The notes beneath the pieces were generated by a model. That model saw only the letters and a program-made list of their open reading frames with translations, had not been told where the DNA came from and searched no databases. From Bin87 sp965203195 (GTDB lineage: Bacteria > Chloroflexota > Dehalococcoidia > Lucifugimonadales > UBA3495): a stretch of 64,000 nt of DNA. Where the stretch lies: contig OZ241860.1 in assembly GCA_965203195.1 (NCBI GenBank), positions 1,116,001 to 1,180,000 on the forward strand, given 5' to 3'. Of the stretch, positions 1 to 8,937 are shown in pieces. A program made the position numbers and the translations under genes. Numbering within the stretch: the first letter of the stretch is position 1; the number at the start of each line of letters is the position of its first letter.

Positions 1-324
1 CTGGAGGACTTCGGCATCCGCTGCGTCATCGCCCCCAGCTTCGCCGACATCTTCTTCAACAACTGCTTCAAAAACGGCCTGCTCCCCTTGACCCTGCCCG
101 AAACCGACGTCCGCCGCATCATCGACAAGGCCGGCGCCAACCCCGGCTTCCGCCTCACCGTGGACCTGGAAGCCCAGCAGGTGCGCGACGCCGACGAGGA
201 GATCGTAGTGGACTTCCAGGTGGACGAGTTCCGCCGCTACTGCCTGCTCAACGGCCTGGACGACATCGGCCTTACCCTCCAGCGCGAGGACGCCATCACC
301 GCCTACGAAACCCGGCGCGCCTGA
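1..324 (+). CDS. leuD: 3-isopropylmalate dehydratase small subunit, 3' part
   Basis: The frame is open from base 1 and ends TGA at 322-324, so only the C-terminal 107 residues are present. The start of the visible part (residues such as APSFADIFFNNCFKNGLLP) is the LeuD signature around the substrate-contacting loop, followed by the usual short C-terminal domain. LeuD pairs with LeuC to isomerise 2-isopropylmalate to 3-isopropylmalate in leucine synthesis in the cytoplasm. The gene is cut by the window edge, so leuC cannot be seen. Third positions are mostly C. The next gene, mobA, converges on it. Confidence 0.93.
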   Translation: MEDFGIRCVIAPSFADIFFNNCFKNGLLPLTLPETDVRRIIDKAGANPGFRLTVDLEAQQVRDADEEIVVDFQVDEFRRYCLLNGLDDIGLTLQREDAITAYETRRA

Positions 325-578
325 CTGACGCCCCACGGCGGGCTCGGGCTTTTGCTGCCGGACATCAGCGCCCCCAGCCCGCCTCCCCCGACGGGCTGGT
401 CATTCACCGGCATTAAGCCCGCCCTGGCATCACGCCCATATTGGCATCGGCTGACGCTGGTCATTAACCGGCGTTGGGCCAGCCCTTTGCAGGCCGGGCC
501 GGTTCGGACAATCCGGTGTATTGCCTGCCCCCGGTTGTCCGCCGGGCCAAAGCACAATGCCTTTCTGCTGCCCGGCGT
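325..578. other. Intergenic spacer between convergent leuD and mobA
   Basis: About 250 bases without a convincing gene. It contains two related stretches (about 398-421 and 458-481) sharing CTGGTCATTNACCGGC, an imperfect direct repeat 60 bases apart. A short GC-rich inverted repeat followed by TTTT lies at about 328-356 and could be the leuD terminator, but it is weak. Confidence 0.4.
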
Positions 579-1193
579 TTATCCGGTCCGCGCCCGCGCC
601 CGTTCCAAATCCGCCGCGTCGTTAATGTTGAAAAAGCTCAACAACTCCGGATCCAGCCGGCGCGCCTCCCCCTCCGTTATGTAGCGCACCGCCACCTCGT
701 CATAGAACCCGGAGATTTGCAGCTCCCCCCTTTCCAGCCGCCTTCTGATCGCCGGCAGGCAGCGCCGGGAATAAAAAGCGTGCATCGGTTCCGCCCGCCC
801 GCCAATCACCGGCGCCACCACATCCACGCCTTCCCGTTGCCCCGCCATATACCGCAGCAGCGGCGCGGACAGAAACGGCATATCGCAGGCCACCACCAGC
901 GACCACTCGCCGCCGCAGGCCGCCACTCCCGTATAAATCCCGCCCAGCGCCCCGCCGCCGGGAAAGGCGTCGGCAACCCATCGCCGTTTCCCGCCCAGCG
1001 GCAGAACGCCGGCCCGCCCCGCATCGCCTACGACCACCACCGTCTCGTCGTCCCCGGCCCCGATGCCCCCCGCCGCCCTGCGGATAACCCGGCAAAGCAG
1101 CGGCTCGCCCGCAAAAGACGCCAGCGCCTTGTCCTGCCCCAGCCGGCGGCTGCGCCCCCCGGCCAGTATAACGGCGCTCACGCCGGCGGCCAT
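579..1193 (-). CDS. mobA: Molybdenum cofactor guanylyltransferase
   Basis: The N-terminus SAVILAGGRSRRLGQDKAL is the nucleotide-binding signature of MobA (GG then G-x-DK), followed by VVACDMPFL (metal-binding Asp) and the C-terminal FFNINDAADL typical of the family. MobA adds GMP to molybdopterin to make the bis-MGD cofactor needed by nitrate reductases, which fits the nitrate reductase gene 4 kb away on the same strand. The frame stays open upstream to 1313; ATG at 1247 and GTG at 1181 are alternative starts. I chose 1193 because it leaves the short N-terminus usual for MobA and follows a purine-rich GGGGGGA. About 204 residues, the normal size. Confidence 0.88.
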   Translation of the reverse strand: MAAGVSAVILAGGRSRRLGQDKALASFAGEPLLCRVIRRAAGGIGAGDDETVVVVGDAGRAGVLPLGGKRRWVADAFPGGGALGGIYTGVAACGGEWSLVVACDMPFLSAPLLRYMAGQREGVDVVAPVIGGRAEPMHAFYSRRCLPAIRRRLERGELQISGFYDEVAVRYITEGEARRLDPELLSFFNINDAADLERARARTG

Positions 1194-1302
1194 TCCCCCC
1201 TGGCCGCCCGCCCGCAACGGCGCCTCTAACTCTCTTTCGCCAATCATCGCATCTTGCCCCTTGCTCCCTACGCTTTTCCTTTGGGGACGGACGCCGGCTG
1301 CC

Positions 1303-1446
1303 GCTGTCATCACCAGGCCGGCCCCGCCGCCGCCCGATTAGCCGGCCGCCGCTGTCATCACCAGGCCGGCCCCGCCGCCATCCAATTAGCCGGCCGCCGC
1401 TGTCATCACCACACCGGCCCCGCCGCCGCCCGATTAGCCGGCCGCC
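1303..1446. repeat. Three head-to-tail copies of a 48-bp GC-rich repeat
   Basis: Units at 1303-1350, 1351-1398 and 1399-1446 all begin GCTGTCATCACC and end TTAGCCGGCCGCC, differing at only a few positions. The unit is a multiple of three, so one minus-strand frame is open through it and reads a Gly/Arg-rich peptide, but that frame shows no other coding sign. It sits between the start of mobA and the end of the nitrate transporter gene. Confidence 0.9.
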
Positions 1447-1466
1447 GCGCCCGCCCCTAGCCCCGT

Positions 1467-2843
1467 TCAGTCCGCCGCCGCCGGCTCGACCACCGCCCTG
1501 CCCGCGCCTTGCCGCGCCGCCAGCGCCCGGTGCAGTGCTGCCCGTTCCTCCGCTTCCGTTTCCCGCGAGAAACGCACCACAAACACCAGCGCCGCCGCGC
1601 ACAGCGCCGCCACGCCTACAATCATCAGCCCCTGCGTGTAACTCAGGCTCTCCGCCCGGAACAGCAAACCGAACAGCACCGCCCCCGCATTCCCGCCGGC
1701 GCCCACTATGCCCGCCACCGAACCCAGCGCCCGCCGGTTGATGAAAGGAACCACCGAGTAGGTTGCCCCCTCCGACATCTGCACGAACAGGCTGAACACA
1801 ATCATTGCGCCTACCGCCAGCGCCAGCGTAGTCATCTGTGCGAACAGAATCAGCGCCAGCCCCTCCAGCAGCAGCGTGCTTCCCAAAAACATCACCCGCC
1901 CCTTGAGCCCGAACCGGATGCCCATCCGGTCTCCGAACGCGCCGCCCAGCGTCCGCGCGAAAACATTCATCAGCCCGAACAGGCCCGCGATGATGCCCGC
2001 CGTGCCCAGGCCCACCTCAAAGCGGTCGTAGTAATACAACGCTGCAATGTTGTTGATGGTCAGCTCCACCCCGAAACACGCCCCGTAGATGACGAACAGC
2101 GCCCAAACCCGGTAATCCCGCGCCGCCATCCCGAAAGACCCCTTCACTTCCGACGCCTTCGGCATCAGCCCCCGGCCCCGCAAGTCCTTGTAGTCCCCCG
2201 CCGGGCAGTCCCGGGTGAAGTGGTAGTAGGCCAGCCCCATCAGCAGCAGCGCCGCCCCGGGTATCACCATGGCGATCCGCCACCCCAGATACTCGGCGGC
2301 GCCGAAAGTCAGTATGGCCGCGAATATCAGCGGCATCGCCATCTGCGTTACGCCTCCGCCCAGGTTCCCCCACCCTGCCGTAGTGGCGTTGGCCGTCCCC
2401 ACCACATTCGGCGCGAACATCACCGAAGTGTGGTACTGCGTAATCACAAATGACGCCCCAATCACCCCGATCGCCAGCCGGCACAGCAGAAACGTCTCGT
2501 AGCTCTGCGCCAGCCCGATGCACATCACCGGAATCGACCCGATGACCAGCAGCCCCGTGTACGCCCGCCGCGGCCCGATCCGGTCGCACAGCCACCCAAT
2601 CGCCAGCCGCGCCACAATGGTAATCGCCACCGACGCGATGATGGTGTTGCCAATCTGCGCCTTCGTCAGCAGCAGATCCTCCCGCACCACCGCCATCAGC
2701 GGCGCAATGCCGAACCACCCGAAAAAGCACAGGAAAAAGGCGAACCAGGTCAGGTGGAAAGTCCGCATCTGCGGCGTGCTGAAACTGAACAGCCGGATGC
2801 GCGTGGCTTTGGCGTTCTCCAACGCGGACGCTGGCAATGACAT
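1467..2843 (-). CDS. narK: Nitrate/nitrite transporter, MFS family (NarK/NasA type)
   Basis: A 458-residue, 12-helix major facilitator. Helix 1 begins near residue 26 (TFHLTWFAFFLCFFGWFG), the MFS motif between helices 2 and 3 is visible as WLCDRIGPRRAY, and the nitrate signature AGWGNLGGGVTQ lies near residue 155, with a second Gly-rich stretch AGGNAGAVLFGL near 387. NarK/NasA proteins carry nitrate in, or exchange nitrate and nitrite, across the inner membrane. ATG 2843 is preceded by AAAGGAG at good spacing. It is the downstream member of the nasC-nasB-narK-mobA series on the minus strand, so import for assimilation is the likely role. Confidence 0.9.
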   Translation of the reverse strand: MSLPASALENAKATRIRLFSFSTPQMRTFHLTWFAFFLCFFGWFGIAPLMAVVREDLLLTKAQIGNTIIASVAITIVARLAIGWLCDRIGPRRAYTGLLVIGSIPVMCIGLAQSYETFLLCRLAIGVIGASFVITQYHTSVMFAPNVVGTANATTAGWGNLGGGVTQMAMPLIFAAILTFGAAEYLGWRIAMVIPGAALLLMGLAYYHFTRDCPAGDYKDLRGRGLMPKASEVKGSFGMAARDYRVWALFVIYGACFGVELTINNIAALYYYDRFEVGLGTAGIIAGLFGLMNVFARTLGGAFGDRMGIRFGLKGRVMFLGSTLLLEGLALILFAQMTTLALAVGAMIVFSLFVQMSEGATYSVVPFINRRALGSVAGIVGAGGNAGAVLFGLLFRAESLSYTQGLMIVGVAALCAAALVFVVRFSRETEAEERAALHRALAARQGAGRAVVEPAAAD

Positions 2844-2874
2844 TTTCTCATCTCCTTTGACAATGTCGACAATC

Positions 2875-2922
2875 GTTTTACCCCGCCGGCGTTTTACCCC
2901 GCCGGCGTTTTACCCCGCCGGA
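2875..2922. repeat. Three 16-bp direct repeats upstream of narK
   Basis: GTTTTACCCCGCCGGC occurs three times in perfect tandem (2875-2890, 2891-2906, 2907-2922, last base differing). The array lies 32 bases upstream of the narK start codon, so it overlaps any narK promoter. Confidence 0.85.
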
Positions 2923-2930
2923 GCAAGCCC

Positions 2931-3078
2931 CTGTCCCCAGCCCGGCGGCGGTTTCCGTGGACGCCGGCACGCTGACTCATGGCACACGACCCTGTCCCCA
3001 GCCCGGCAATGGTTTCCGCTTCGGCCACCGGGGCCGGGCTGGGGACAGCCCCTGTACCCAGCCCGGTGGCAGCCTCCC
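2931..3078. repeat. Dispersed CTGTCCCCAGCCCGG repeats and a 15-bp stem-loop between nasB and narK
   Basis: CTGTCCCCAGCCCGG or a one-base variant starts at 2931, 2992 and 3052, the first two followed by related GGTTTCCG sequence. At 3034-3066 the third copy forms a hairpin with an inverted copy: arms 3034-3048 and 3052-3066, loop of 3 bases, one mismatch. The hairpin is 75 bases downstream of the nasB stop codon. It has no T-run, so it may stabilise a transcript end rather than be an intrinsic terminator. Confidence 0.7.
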
Positions 3079-3140
3079 ATCAGCGCTTGCCCTCGCTCGC
3101 CCGCCCGGTCCGCCCGCCGCCGCCGCGCCGCCGCGCCCGG

Positions 3141-4910
3141 TCAGCCCACCGCGCGGAGCGCCGCCGGCCGCGTCGCCGCAATTCCCCCGCCGGGTCGCCC
3201 CGCCGCCGCCCGCGCCCCGCCGCCGCCCCTGCCGCCGCCGGCCCCGTACACCGCCGCCGCCATCCCATTGTCGCCGGCAGGCGCCCCGTTGTCGCCGCCG
3301 GCCGCCGTTTCCGCCGGCCCCCCGCCCATCGCGTCCAGCACCGCCTGCACCTGCGCCCGGCACCCCCCGCACCCCGACCCCGCGCGCGTGACGGCGCAAA
3401 CGGCAGCCATATCCCGCTGCCCCGCATCCGCCGCCGCCGCCATAATCCGCCCCTTGCTGACGCCGTTGCAGTCGCAAATGCGCGCCGTGTCCGGCAGCTC
3501 CGCCACATTCACCCCGCCCGCCGGCCCTTCCCCGCCGGCCAGCGGAAACAGCAGCTCGGCACGGTTGTCCGGCAGCATCTCCTCCCGGTCAAAGGCTTGC
3601 AAAATGCGTGGCACGCTGGCCCCGTCCCCCAGCAAAATCGCCCCCTTGACCTTGCCGTCCCGCACAATCACCTTCTTGTACACCTGCCGCCCCGGCTCCA
3701 CATAAGTGACCACTTCATCGTCATCACCCAGCGGATCCTTGTCCCCCGCCACCGCCAGATCCACATCCATAACCTTGAGCTTCGTCGCCACCCGGGATCC
3801 CGTGTACGCCGCTTCCCCGCCCCGCCGCGCCAGCCGTTCCGCCAGAATCCGGGCCTGTTCCCAAATCGGCGCCACCAGCCCGTAAATCCGGCCCCGGTGC
3901 TCGGCGCACTCGCCAATGGCGTAAATGTCCTGGTCATTCCGGCACGCCAGGCTGTCGTTCACCAGAATCCCCCGCCGCACGTGCAGCCCCGCCATCCGCG
4001 CCAAATCCACATTCGGCCGGATGCCCGCCGCGATGACCGCCATATCACACCCCAGCGCGCTGCCATCCTTAAACTGCAACCCGGTTACGCATTCCTCCCC
4101 CAGCAACCCGGTAGTCTGCTTCTCCAGCTGAAACGCCACCCCGGAATCCTCCAGCCGGCGCAGCAGCAAGTCGCCCGACTGTGCATCCAGCTGCTGCTCC
4201 ATCAGCCACCCCATCAGGTGAACGACGCTGACCGTCAGCCCCCGCTTCATCAGCCCCGCCGCCGCCTCCAGACCCAGCAGCCCGCCTCCGATCACCGCCG
4301 CGCTTTGCGCCCCGGCGCCGGCGTACTCAACAATCTGCCGGCAGTCATTCAGCGTCCGAAAGACAAAAGCCCCCTTCTTGTACGCCCCCTCGTCCGTAAT
4401 CAGCCCGTCCATCGGCGGCACAAAAGGCACGCTCCCCGTGGCGATAACCAGTTTGTCGTAGGGCAGCAGCAGCCCCCCGGCGCCATAAGCCGTCTTCCCC
4501 TTCCGGTCAATCCCGATGATGCGCACCCCCGCGTGCAGCGCAACCCCGTTGGCCGCGTACCACTCCGTGGGGTTGATGAAAATGTCCTCCGCCCGGTGCG
4601 CCCCCGACAGAACCCCGGACAGCAAAATCCGGTTGTAGTTGCCCCCGTCCTCATCGCCAATCACGATGATGTCATACTCCTCCTGCCCGCCCAGCGCCAC
4701 CATCTCCTCAACAAAACGGGCCCCCGCCATCCCGTTGCCGACAACCACCAGCCGCCGCTTGCCCGTCCCCGCCCCCGTCCCCGTCCCCGCCCCTGCGCCC
4801 GCTGTTGCCCCTGCGCCCGCCGTTGCCCCTGCGCCCGCCGTTGCCCCTGCGCTTGCCGTTGCCCCTGCCCCTGAAGTTGCCGTTGTGGTCCTGTTCATCG
4901 TCATAGTCAT
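3141..4910 (-). CDS. nasB: NasB-like FAD/NAD(P)H electron-transfer subunit for nitrate/nitrite reduction
   Basis: A 589-residue protein like the N-terminal half of NirB/NasB. The FAD-binding VVVGNGMAGARF is near residue 55, the NAD-binding VIGGGLLGLEAAAG near 195, the FAD-contact DIYAIGECAEH near 325, and a BFD-type [2Fe-2S] domain with CDC near 490 and CGGC about 35 residues later. It lacks the siroheme domain of full NirB, so it should pass electrons from NAD(P)H to the adjacent nitrate reductase. Its ATG overlaps the stop codon of that gene (ATGA at 4907-4910), implying translational coupling. Both ends are odd: residues 1-50 are a Thr/Ala/Gly repeat (GATAGA units) and the last 60 are Gly/Ala/Arg-rich. 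Confidence 0.85.
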   Translation of the reverse strand: MTMTMNRTTTATSGAGATASAGATAGAGATAGAGATAGAGAGTGTGAGTGKRRLVVVGNGMAGARFVEEMVALGGQEEYDIIVIGDEDGGNYNRILLSGVLSGAHRAEDIFINPTEWYAANGVALHAGVRIIGIDRKGKTAYGAGGLLLPYDKLVIATGSVPFVPPMDGLITDEGAYKKGAFVFRTLNDCRQIVEYAGAGAQSAAVIGGGLLGLEAAAGLMKRGLTVSVVHLMGWLMEQQLDAQSGDLLLRRLEDSGVAFQLEKQTTGLLGEECVTGLQFKDGSALGCDMAVIAAGIRPNVDLARMAGLHVRRGILVNDSLACRNDQDIYAIGECAEHRGRIYGLVAPIWEQARILAERLARRGGEAAYTGSRVATKLKVMDVDLAVAGDKDPLGDDDEVVTYVEPGRQVYKKVIVRDGKVKGAILLGDGASVPRILQAFDREEMLPDNRAELLFPLAGGEGPAGGVNVAELPDTARICDCNGVSKGRIMAAAADAGQRDMAAVCAVTRAGSGCGGCRAQVQAVLDAMGGGPAETAAGGDNGAPAGDNGMAAAVYGAGGGRGGGGARAAAGRPGGGIAATRPAALRAVG

Positions 4911-6988
4911 ACTTGGCTCCCCCCGTGATTTTCAATCCGCGCCGCGCAGACCTTAAACTCCGGCATCCGGCATACCGGATCCAGAGCCGGGTTCGTCAGC
5001 CGGTTCACCGCCTGCATCCCGCCCCAGTGGAAAGGCACAAACACCGTATCCTCCCGTATGCTGCGCGTCACTCGGGCCGTGAACTCCGCCTGCCCCCGCC
5101 GCGTCGCCAGCCGGATAGCCTCCCCGTCCCCAACCCCGTAGCGCTGCGCCGTAACCGGATGCAGCTCCGCCAGCGGAACCGGCGCAATGTCCCGCAGCTC
5201 CCCGATACGCCGCGTCTGCGTCCCCGACTGATACTGCGCCAGGTTGCGCCCCGTGGTCAGATGCAGCGGGTATTCCCCGTCCGGCGTCTCCGCCGGCTCC
5301 TGATGCCGCACCGCATGAAACCGCGCCCGTCCGTCCGCCGTGGGAAACCCGTCCCCAAACATCCGCGGCGTCCCCGGATGCCCCGCGTCCGGGCACGGCC
5401 AGAACACCCCGTCCTCCGCGTCAATCCGCGCGTAGCTGATGCCCCCATAATCGGCGGCCCCGCCCGCCGACGCCCGGCCCAGTTCCGCAAAAATCTCGGC
5501 CTCATCCTCATACCGGAAATACGCCCCTCGCCCCAGCCGTTCCGCCAGCTCGCCAATCACGACTATGTCGTCCCGCACCCCCTCGGGCATCTCAAAAACC
5601 CGCCGCCGCCGGATGACCCGTCCCTCCAGGTTCGTCATCGTCCCCGACTCCTCCGCCCACTGCGCCGCCGGCAGCACCACATCCGCGTAAGCCGCCGTCT
5701 CCGATCGGAAAAAGTCCGACACCGCCAGAAAATCCAGCGCCCCCAGCCGTTCCCCAATGTGAACCGCATTGGGCGCCGATACCGCCACATTGGAACCCAT
5801 CACCAGCAGCGCCCGCACGCCCCCCTCTTGCCCCAGGCTGTCCAGCATCTCGTAAGCCGACTTCCCCGGCCCCGGCAGAGACCTTTCCTCAACCCCCCAC
5901 ACCCCGGCGACGTGCCGCCGCGCCTCCGGATCCGTGATCAGCCGGTAGCCCGGCAGCTGATCCGCCTTCTGCCCATGCTCCCGTCCGCCCTGTCCGTTGC
6001 CTTGCCCCGTCAGGCACCCGTACCCGCTGTTAGGCCGCCCCACCAGCCCCAGTGCCAGCGCCAGATTGATCAGCGACAGCGCATTGTTCACCCCTTGCGA
6101 ATGCTGCTCGGCGCCCCGTCCGCTCAATATCATCGCCGACTTTGCTGTCCCCAGCATCCGCGCCGCCCGCGTCAGGTCGCCCTCCGCCACCCCCGCAATC
6201 CGTTCCACCCGTTCCGGCCAGTAGGCCGCCACCGCATTCTTCACCGCTTCAAACCCGGTCGTCCGTTCCGCAATGTACTCGGAGTCAATCAGCCCGTCCC
6301 GTATCAGAATATGCAGCAGCCCGTTGGCCACGGCGGCGTCGCTGCCCGGTATCAGCCGCAGCCGCCAGTCCGCCCTCTGCGCCGTGAGCGTCAGCCGCGG
6401 ATCCGCCACAATCAGCTTGCCGCCGTTGCGCCGCTGCGCTTCAAAATACTGCATCAACGGCGGCATCGTTTCCGCCGGATTGCTGCCCATCATCAGAATG
6501 ACTTCCGCGCCCGCAATGTCCGCCACCGGAAAAGGCAGCCCCCGGTCAATGCCAAAGGCCCGGATGCCCGCCGCTGCCGCCGCCGACATACAAAAACGCC
6601 CGTTGTAGTCAATGTTGGCCGTCTGCAACCCCACTCGGGCGAACTTCCCCAGCAGATAACTCTTTTCGTTGGTCAGCGAACCCCCGCCAAACACCCCCAC
6701 CGCATCCCGCCCGTAGGCCGCTTGCGTATTGCGGAAGGCTGTGGCTATACTCTCCAGCGCATCATCCCACGTCGCCGGTTCCAGCCGCCTGTCCCGCCCG
6801 CGCATCAAAGGCGTCGTCAGCCGTTCCCGGTGCGCCAGCGCCTCCCCGGCCGTCCACCCCTTGATGCACAGCGCCCCGTTATTCACCGGAAACGCCCCGT
6901 CGCCCTCAATCTCCGGCGCCTCCGGCGTCCCCCGCAGCGTCATCCCGCACTGGAAGGCGCAATAAGGACAATGAGTGTGAACAGGCAC
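4907..6988 (-). CDS. nasC: Assimilatory nitrate reductase catalytic subunit, molybdopterin oxidoreductase
   Basis: Begins THCPYCAFQCGM, the CxxCxxxC of the N-terminal [4Fe-4S] domain, with the fourth Cys in GALCIKGW about 45 residues later. The molybdopterin domain follows (VILMMGSNPAETMPP, SDFFRSETAAYADVVLP) and then the C-terminal MoCo-binding domain (LTTGRNLAQYQSGTQTRR). At about 693 residues it fits soluble NarB/NasA/NasC enzymes reducing nitrate to nitrite with bis-MGD. There is no twin-arginine signal, so it is cytoplasmic. I prefer GTG 6988, preceded by GGGGAG at 8 bases; TTG 7009 and ATG 7006 are in frame. It is the first gene of the minus-strand run nasC-nasB-narK-mobA. Confidence 0.92.
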   Translation of the reverse strand: MPVHTHCPYCAFQCGMTLRGTPEAPEIEGDGAFPVNNGALCIKGWTAGEALAHRERLTTPLMRGRDRRLEPATWDDALESIATAFRNTQAAYGRDAVGVFGGGSLTNEKSYLLGKFARVGLQTANIDYNGRFCMSAAAAAGIRAFGIDRGLPFPVADIAGAEVILMMGSNPAETMPPLMQYFEAQRRNGGKLIVADPRLTLTAQRADWRLRLIPGSDAAVANGLLHILIRDGLIDSEYIAERTTGFEAVKNAVAAYWPERVERIAGVAEGDLTRAARMLGTAKSAMILSGRGAEQHSQGVNNALSLINLALALGLVGRPNSGYGCLTGQGNGQGGREHGQKADQLPGYRLITDPEARRHVAGVWGVEERSLPGPGKSAYEMLDSLGQEGGVRALLVMGSNVAVSAPNAVHIGERLGALDFLAVSDFFRSETAAYADVVLPAAQWAEESGTMTNLEGRVIRRRRVFEMPEGVRDDIVVIGELAERLGRGAYFRYEDEAEIFAELGRASAGGAADYGGISYARIDAEDGVFWPCPDAGHPGTPRMFGDGFPTADGRARFHAVRHQEPAETPDGEYPLHLTTGRNLAQYQSGTQTRRIGELRDIAPVPLAELHPVTAQRYGVGDGEAIRLATRRGQAEFTARVTRSIREDTVFVPFHWGGMQAVNRLTNPALDPVCRMPEFKVCAARIENHGGSQV

Positions 6989-7063
6989 AATGGCATCTCC
7001 CCGCATCAAGTTGATAACCCCAGACTAAAACGCATATTTTACGCCGTCATTGCCGCAAGGTTA

Positions 7064-7080
7064 CTGATTGATAAAATCAG
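7064..7080. promoter_or_regulatory. Inverted repeat in the nasC-nirA divergent intergenic region
   Basis: CTGATT-GATAA-AATCAG is a perfect 6-bp-arm palindrome in a 230-base AT-richer spacer between divergent nasC and nirA. The spacer also holds TTAACGCAAAGTTATT nearby. Position between the two nitrate/nitrite operons makes this the most likely place for shared control, but I cannot name the regulator. Confidence 0.4.
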
Positions 7081-7241
7081 CGTTAACGCAAAGTTATTCC
7101 GCAACCCCAATGCAACCCGGCATTTACCGCCCATTAATGCCCCCGCAACACTGCCGCAACACCCCCCGTTTAGTATGCCCGCCCGACGGGCCACGCCAAC
7201 AACAATCCTGACCCCGTCAAGGTAAGGTGCGGTAGCCGACA

Positions 7242-8717
7242 ATGAACAAAATCGAAGCCATCAAGTCCGAAAAAGACGGCCTGGACATCCTGCGCGACAT
7301 CCCCGCTTTCGCCCGCCACGGCTGGCAGGCCATCTCCCCGCCCGACCGCGACCGCCTCAAGTGGGCCGGCATCTTCTTCCGCCGCCAAACCCCGGGCCGC
7401 TTTATGATGCGCGTCCGCATCACCAACGGCATCTCCAACTCCGACCAGTTCCGCGCCCTGGCCGGCATCAGCCACGACTACGGCGCCGGCTTCGCCGACC
7501 TCACCACCCGACAGCAGGTCCAGCTCCGCGACTTCACCATCGCCCAGGCCCCGGACATCTGGGCCCGCCTGGACGCCGTCGGACTCATTTCCCTCCAAAC
7601 CGGCATGGACAACATCCGCACCGTCGTCGGCTGCCCCGCCGCCGGCCTGACCCCCCGCGAACTCCTGGACGCCTCCCCCATCGCCGACCAATTCACCGCT
7701 ATGTTCATCGGCAACCGCGCCTACACCAACTTGCCCCGCAAGTTCAATGTCAGCATTACCGGCTGCCTGGAAAACTGCGTCCATGCCGATACCCAGGACA
7801 TCGCCCTCACGCCCGCCGTCAAGGAAGTCGACGGCATTTCTACGCCCGGCTTCAACGTAGCTGTCGGCGGCAAAATGGGCTCCGGCGGTTACGCCCCCGC
7901 CGTCCCCCTCGACCTCTTCGTGCCCCCCGACCAGGCCGCCGACCTCTGCAACCACATCGTCCTGCTGTTCCGCGACCACGGCTCCCGCGCCGCCCGCAAC
8001 AAAACCCGGCTGGCTTTCCTCCTCGCCAACTGGGGCGCCGCCAAGTTCCGCGCCGCCCTGGAAACCCGCGCCGCCCGCCCTCTGCTCCCCGCCGGCGCCG
8101 ACGCCCGCGCCGATACCCGTACCGACCACATCGGCCTCCATCCCCAGCGCCAGCCCGGCCTCAACTACGCCGGCCTATGCGTCCCCGCCGGCCGCATCAC
8201 TGCCCCGCAGCTGCGCGGCGTCGCCGACCTGGCCGACCGCTACGGCAACGGCGCCATCCGCATCACCCCCGGCCAGAACCTGATTATCCCCAACATCCCC
8301 GACTCCCGCCTGGCCGACCTGACCTCCGAACCCCTGTTGCAAGACCTTTCTTACCGCCCGGCCCCCGTAACCCGCGGCTCCGTCAGCTGCACCGGCATTG
8401 ACTACTGCCACTTCGCCCAGATTGAAACCAAAGCCCGCGCCTCCGAAACCGCCCGCGCCCTGGACGCCAGCCTGTCCCTGTCCCGCCCCGTCTCCATCTA
8501 CTGGTCCGGCTGCGCCAACGGCTGCGCCAACCACGCCCTGGCCGACATCGGCCTGGTCGGACGCCGCATCCGCCGCGACGACGCAATCCTGGAAGCCGTG
8601 GACATCTACCGCCGCGACCAGCCCCAATCCCCCGCCCGGATCGGCATCCCCGTCTCCGAACTCCCCGCCGTGCTACGGGAAATGCTGGCGCCGGAACCCC
8701 ACGCCCCGACCTGCTAA
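7242..8717 (+). CDS. nirA: Ferredoxin-type nitrite (or sulfite) reductase, siroheme/[4Fe-4S]
   Basis: A 491-residue protein with two NIR/SIR half-domains. FADLTTRQQVQLRDF near residue 85 and NVSITGCLENCVHADTQDI near 168 belong to the first half. The four cluster/siroheme cysteines are in SCTGIDYCHF near 385 and YWSGCANGCANHALADIG near 420. The family reduces nitrite to ammonium or sulfite to sulfide with six electrons. Its place opposite nasC favours nitrite. ATG 7242 follows an AAGGTGCGG ribosome site. Slightly shorter than plant and cyanobacterial NirA. Codons end overwhelmingly in C. Confidence 0.9.
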   Translation: MNKIEAIKSEKDGLDILRDIPAFARHGWQAISPPDRDRLKWAGIFFRRQTPGRFMMRVRITNGISNSDQFRALAGISHDYGAGFADLTTRQQVQLRDFTIAQAPDIWARLDAVGLISLQTGMDNIRTVVGCPAAGLTPRELLDASPIADQFTAMFIGNRAYTNLPRKFNVSITGCLENCVHADTQDIALTPAVKEVDGISTPGFNVAVGGKMGSGGYAPAVPLDLFVPPDQAADLCNHIVLLFRDHGSRAARNKTRLAFLLANWGAAKFRAALETRAARPLLPAGADARADTRTDHIGLHPQRQPGLNYAGLCVPAGRITAPQLRGVADLADRYGNGAIRITPGQNLIIPNIPDSRLADLTSEPLLQDLSYRPAPVTRGSVSCTGIDYCHFAQIETKARASETARALDASLSLSRPVSIYWSGCANGCANHALADIGLVGRRIRRDDAILEAVDIYRRDQPQSPARIGIPVSELPAVLREMLAPEPHAPTC

Positions 8718-8937
8718 CCCGGCCCGGCCCGCCACCCATTCCGATACCCGCCTTGCCGGCCCCGGCCCGCCTCGTTAAATCATCCCGTCCCCGGCGCCAA
8801 CCCGCGCCGCCGGCCCACCGCCGCCCGGTACGCCGCCGCCTCATAATCCCCAACGCGCCCGGCGGTTCCGCTTCGCCGCAGTGCCCCCATACTGGCAACC
8901 CCATACTGGCAACCTCGCGCTGTCGCCCCGTCGCCGG
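8718..8937. other. Gene-free spacer after nirA
   Basis: About 220 GC-rich bases with no credible gene between convergent nirA and the interrupted flavoprotein gene. A short duplication, CCCATACTGGCAACC twice at about 8886-8915, is the only structure I see. Confidence 0.4.

Noticed and set aside
700..1602. 300-codon frame reading through the 48-bp repeats
   Set aside because: Overlaps mobA in another frame and is almost only Gly/Arg; no ribosome site.
4913..7225. Long + strand open frame of 770 codons opposite nasC
   Set aside because: It is the antisense shadow of a clear molybdopterin reductase in very GC-rich DNA; its translation is Arg/Pro/His-rich and matches nothing.
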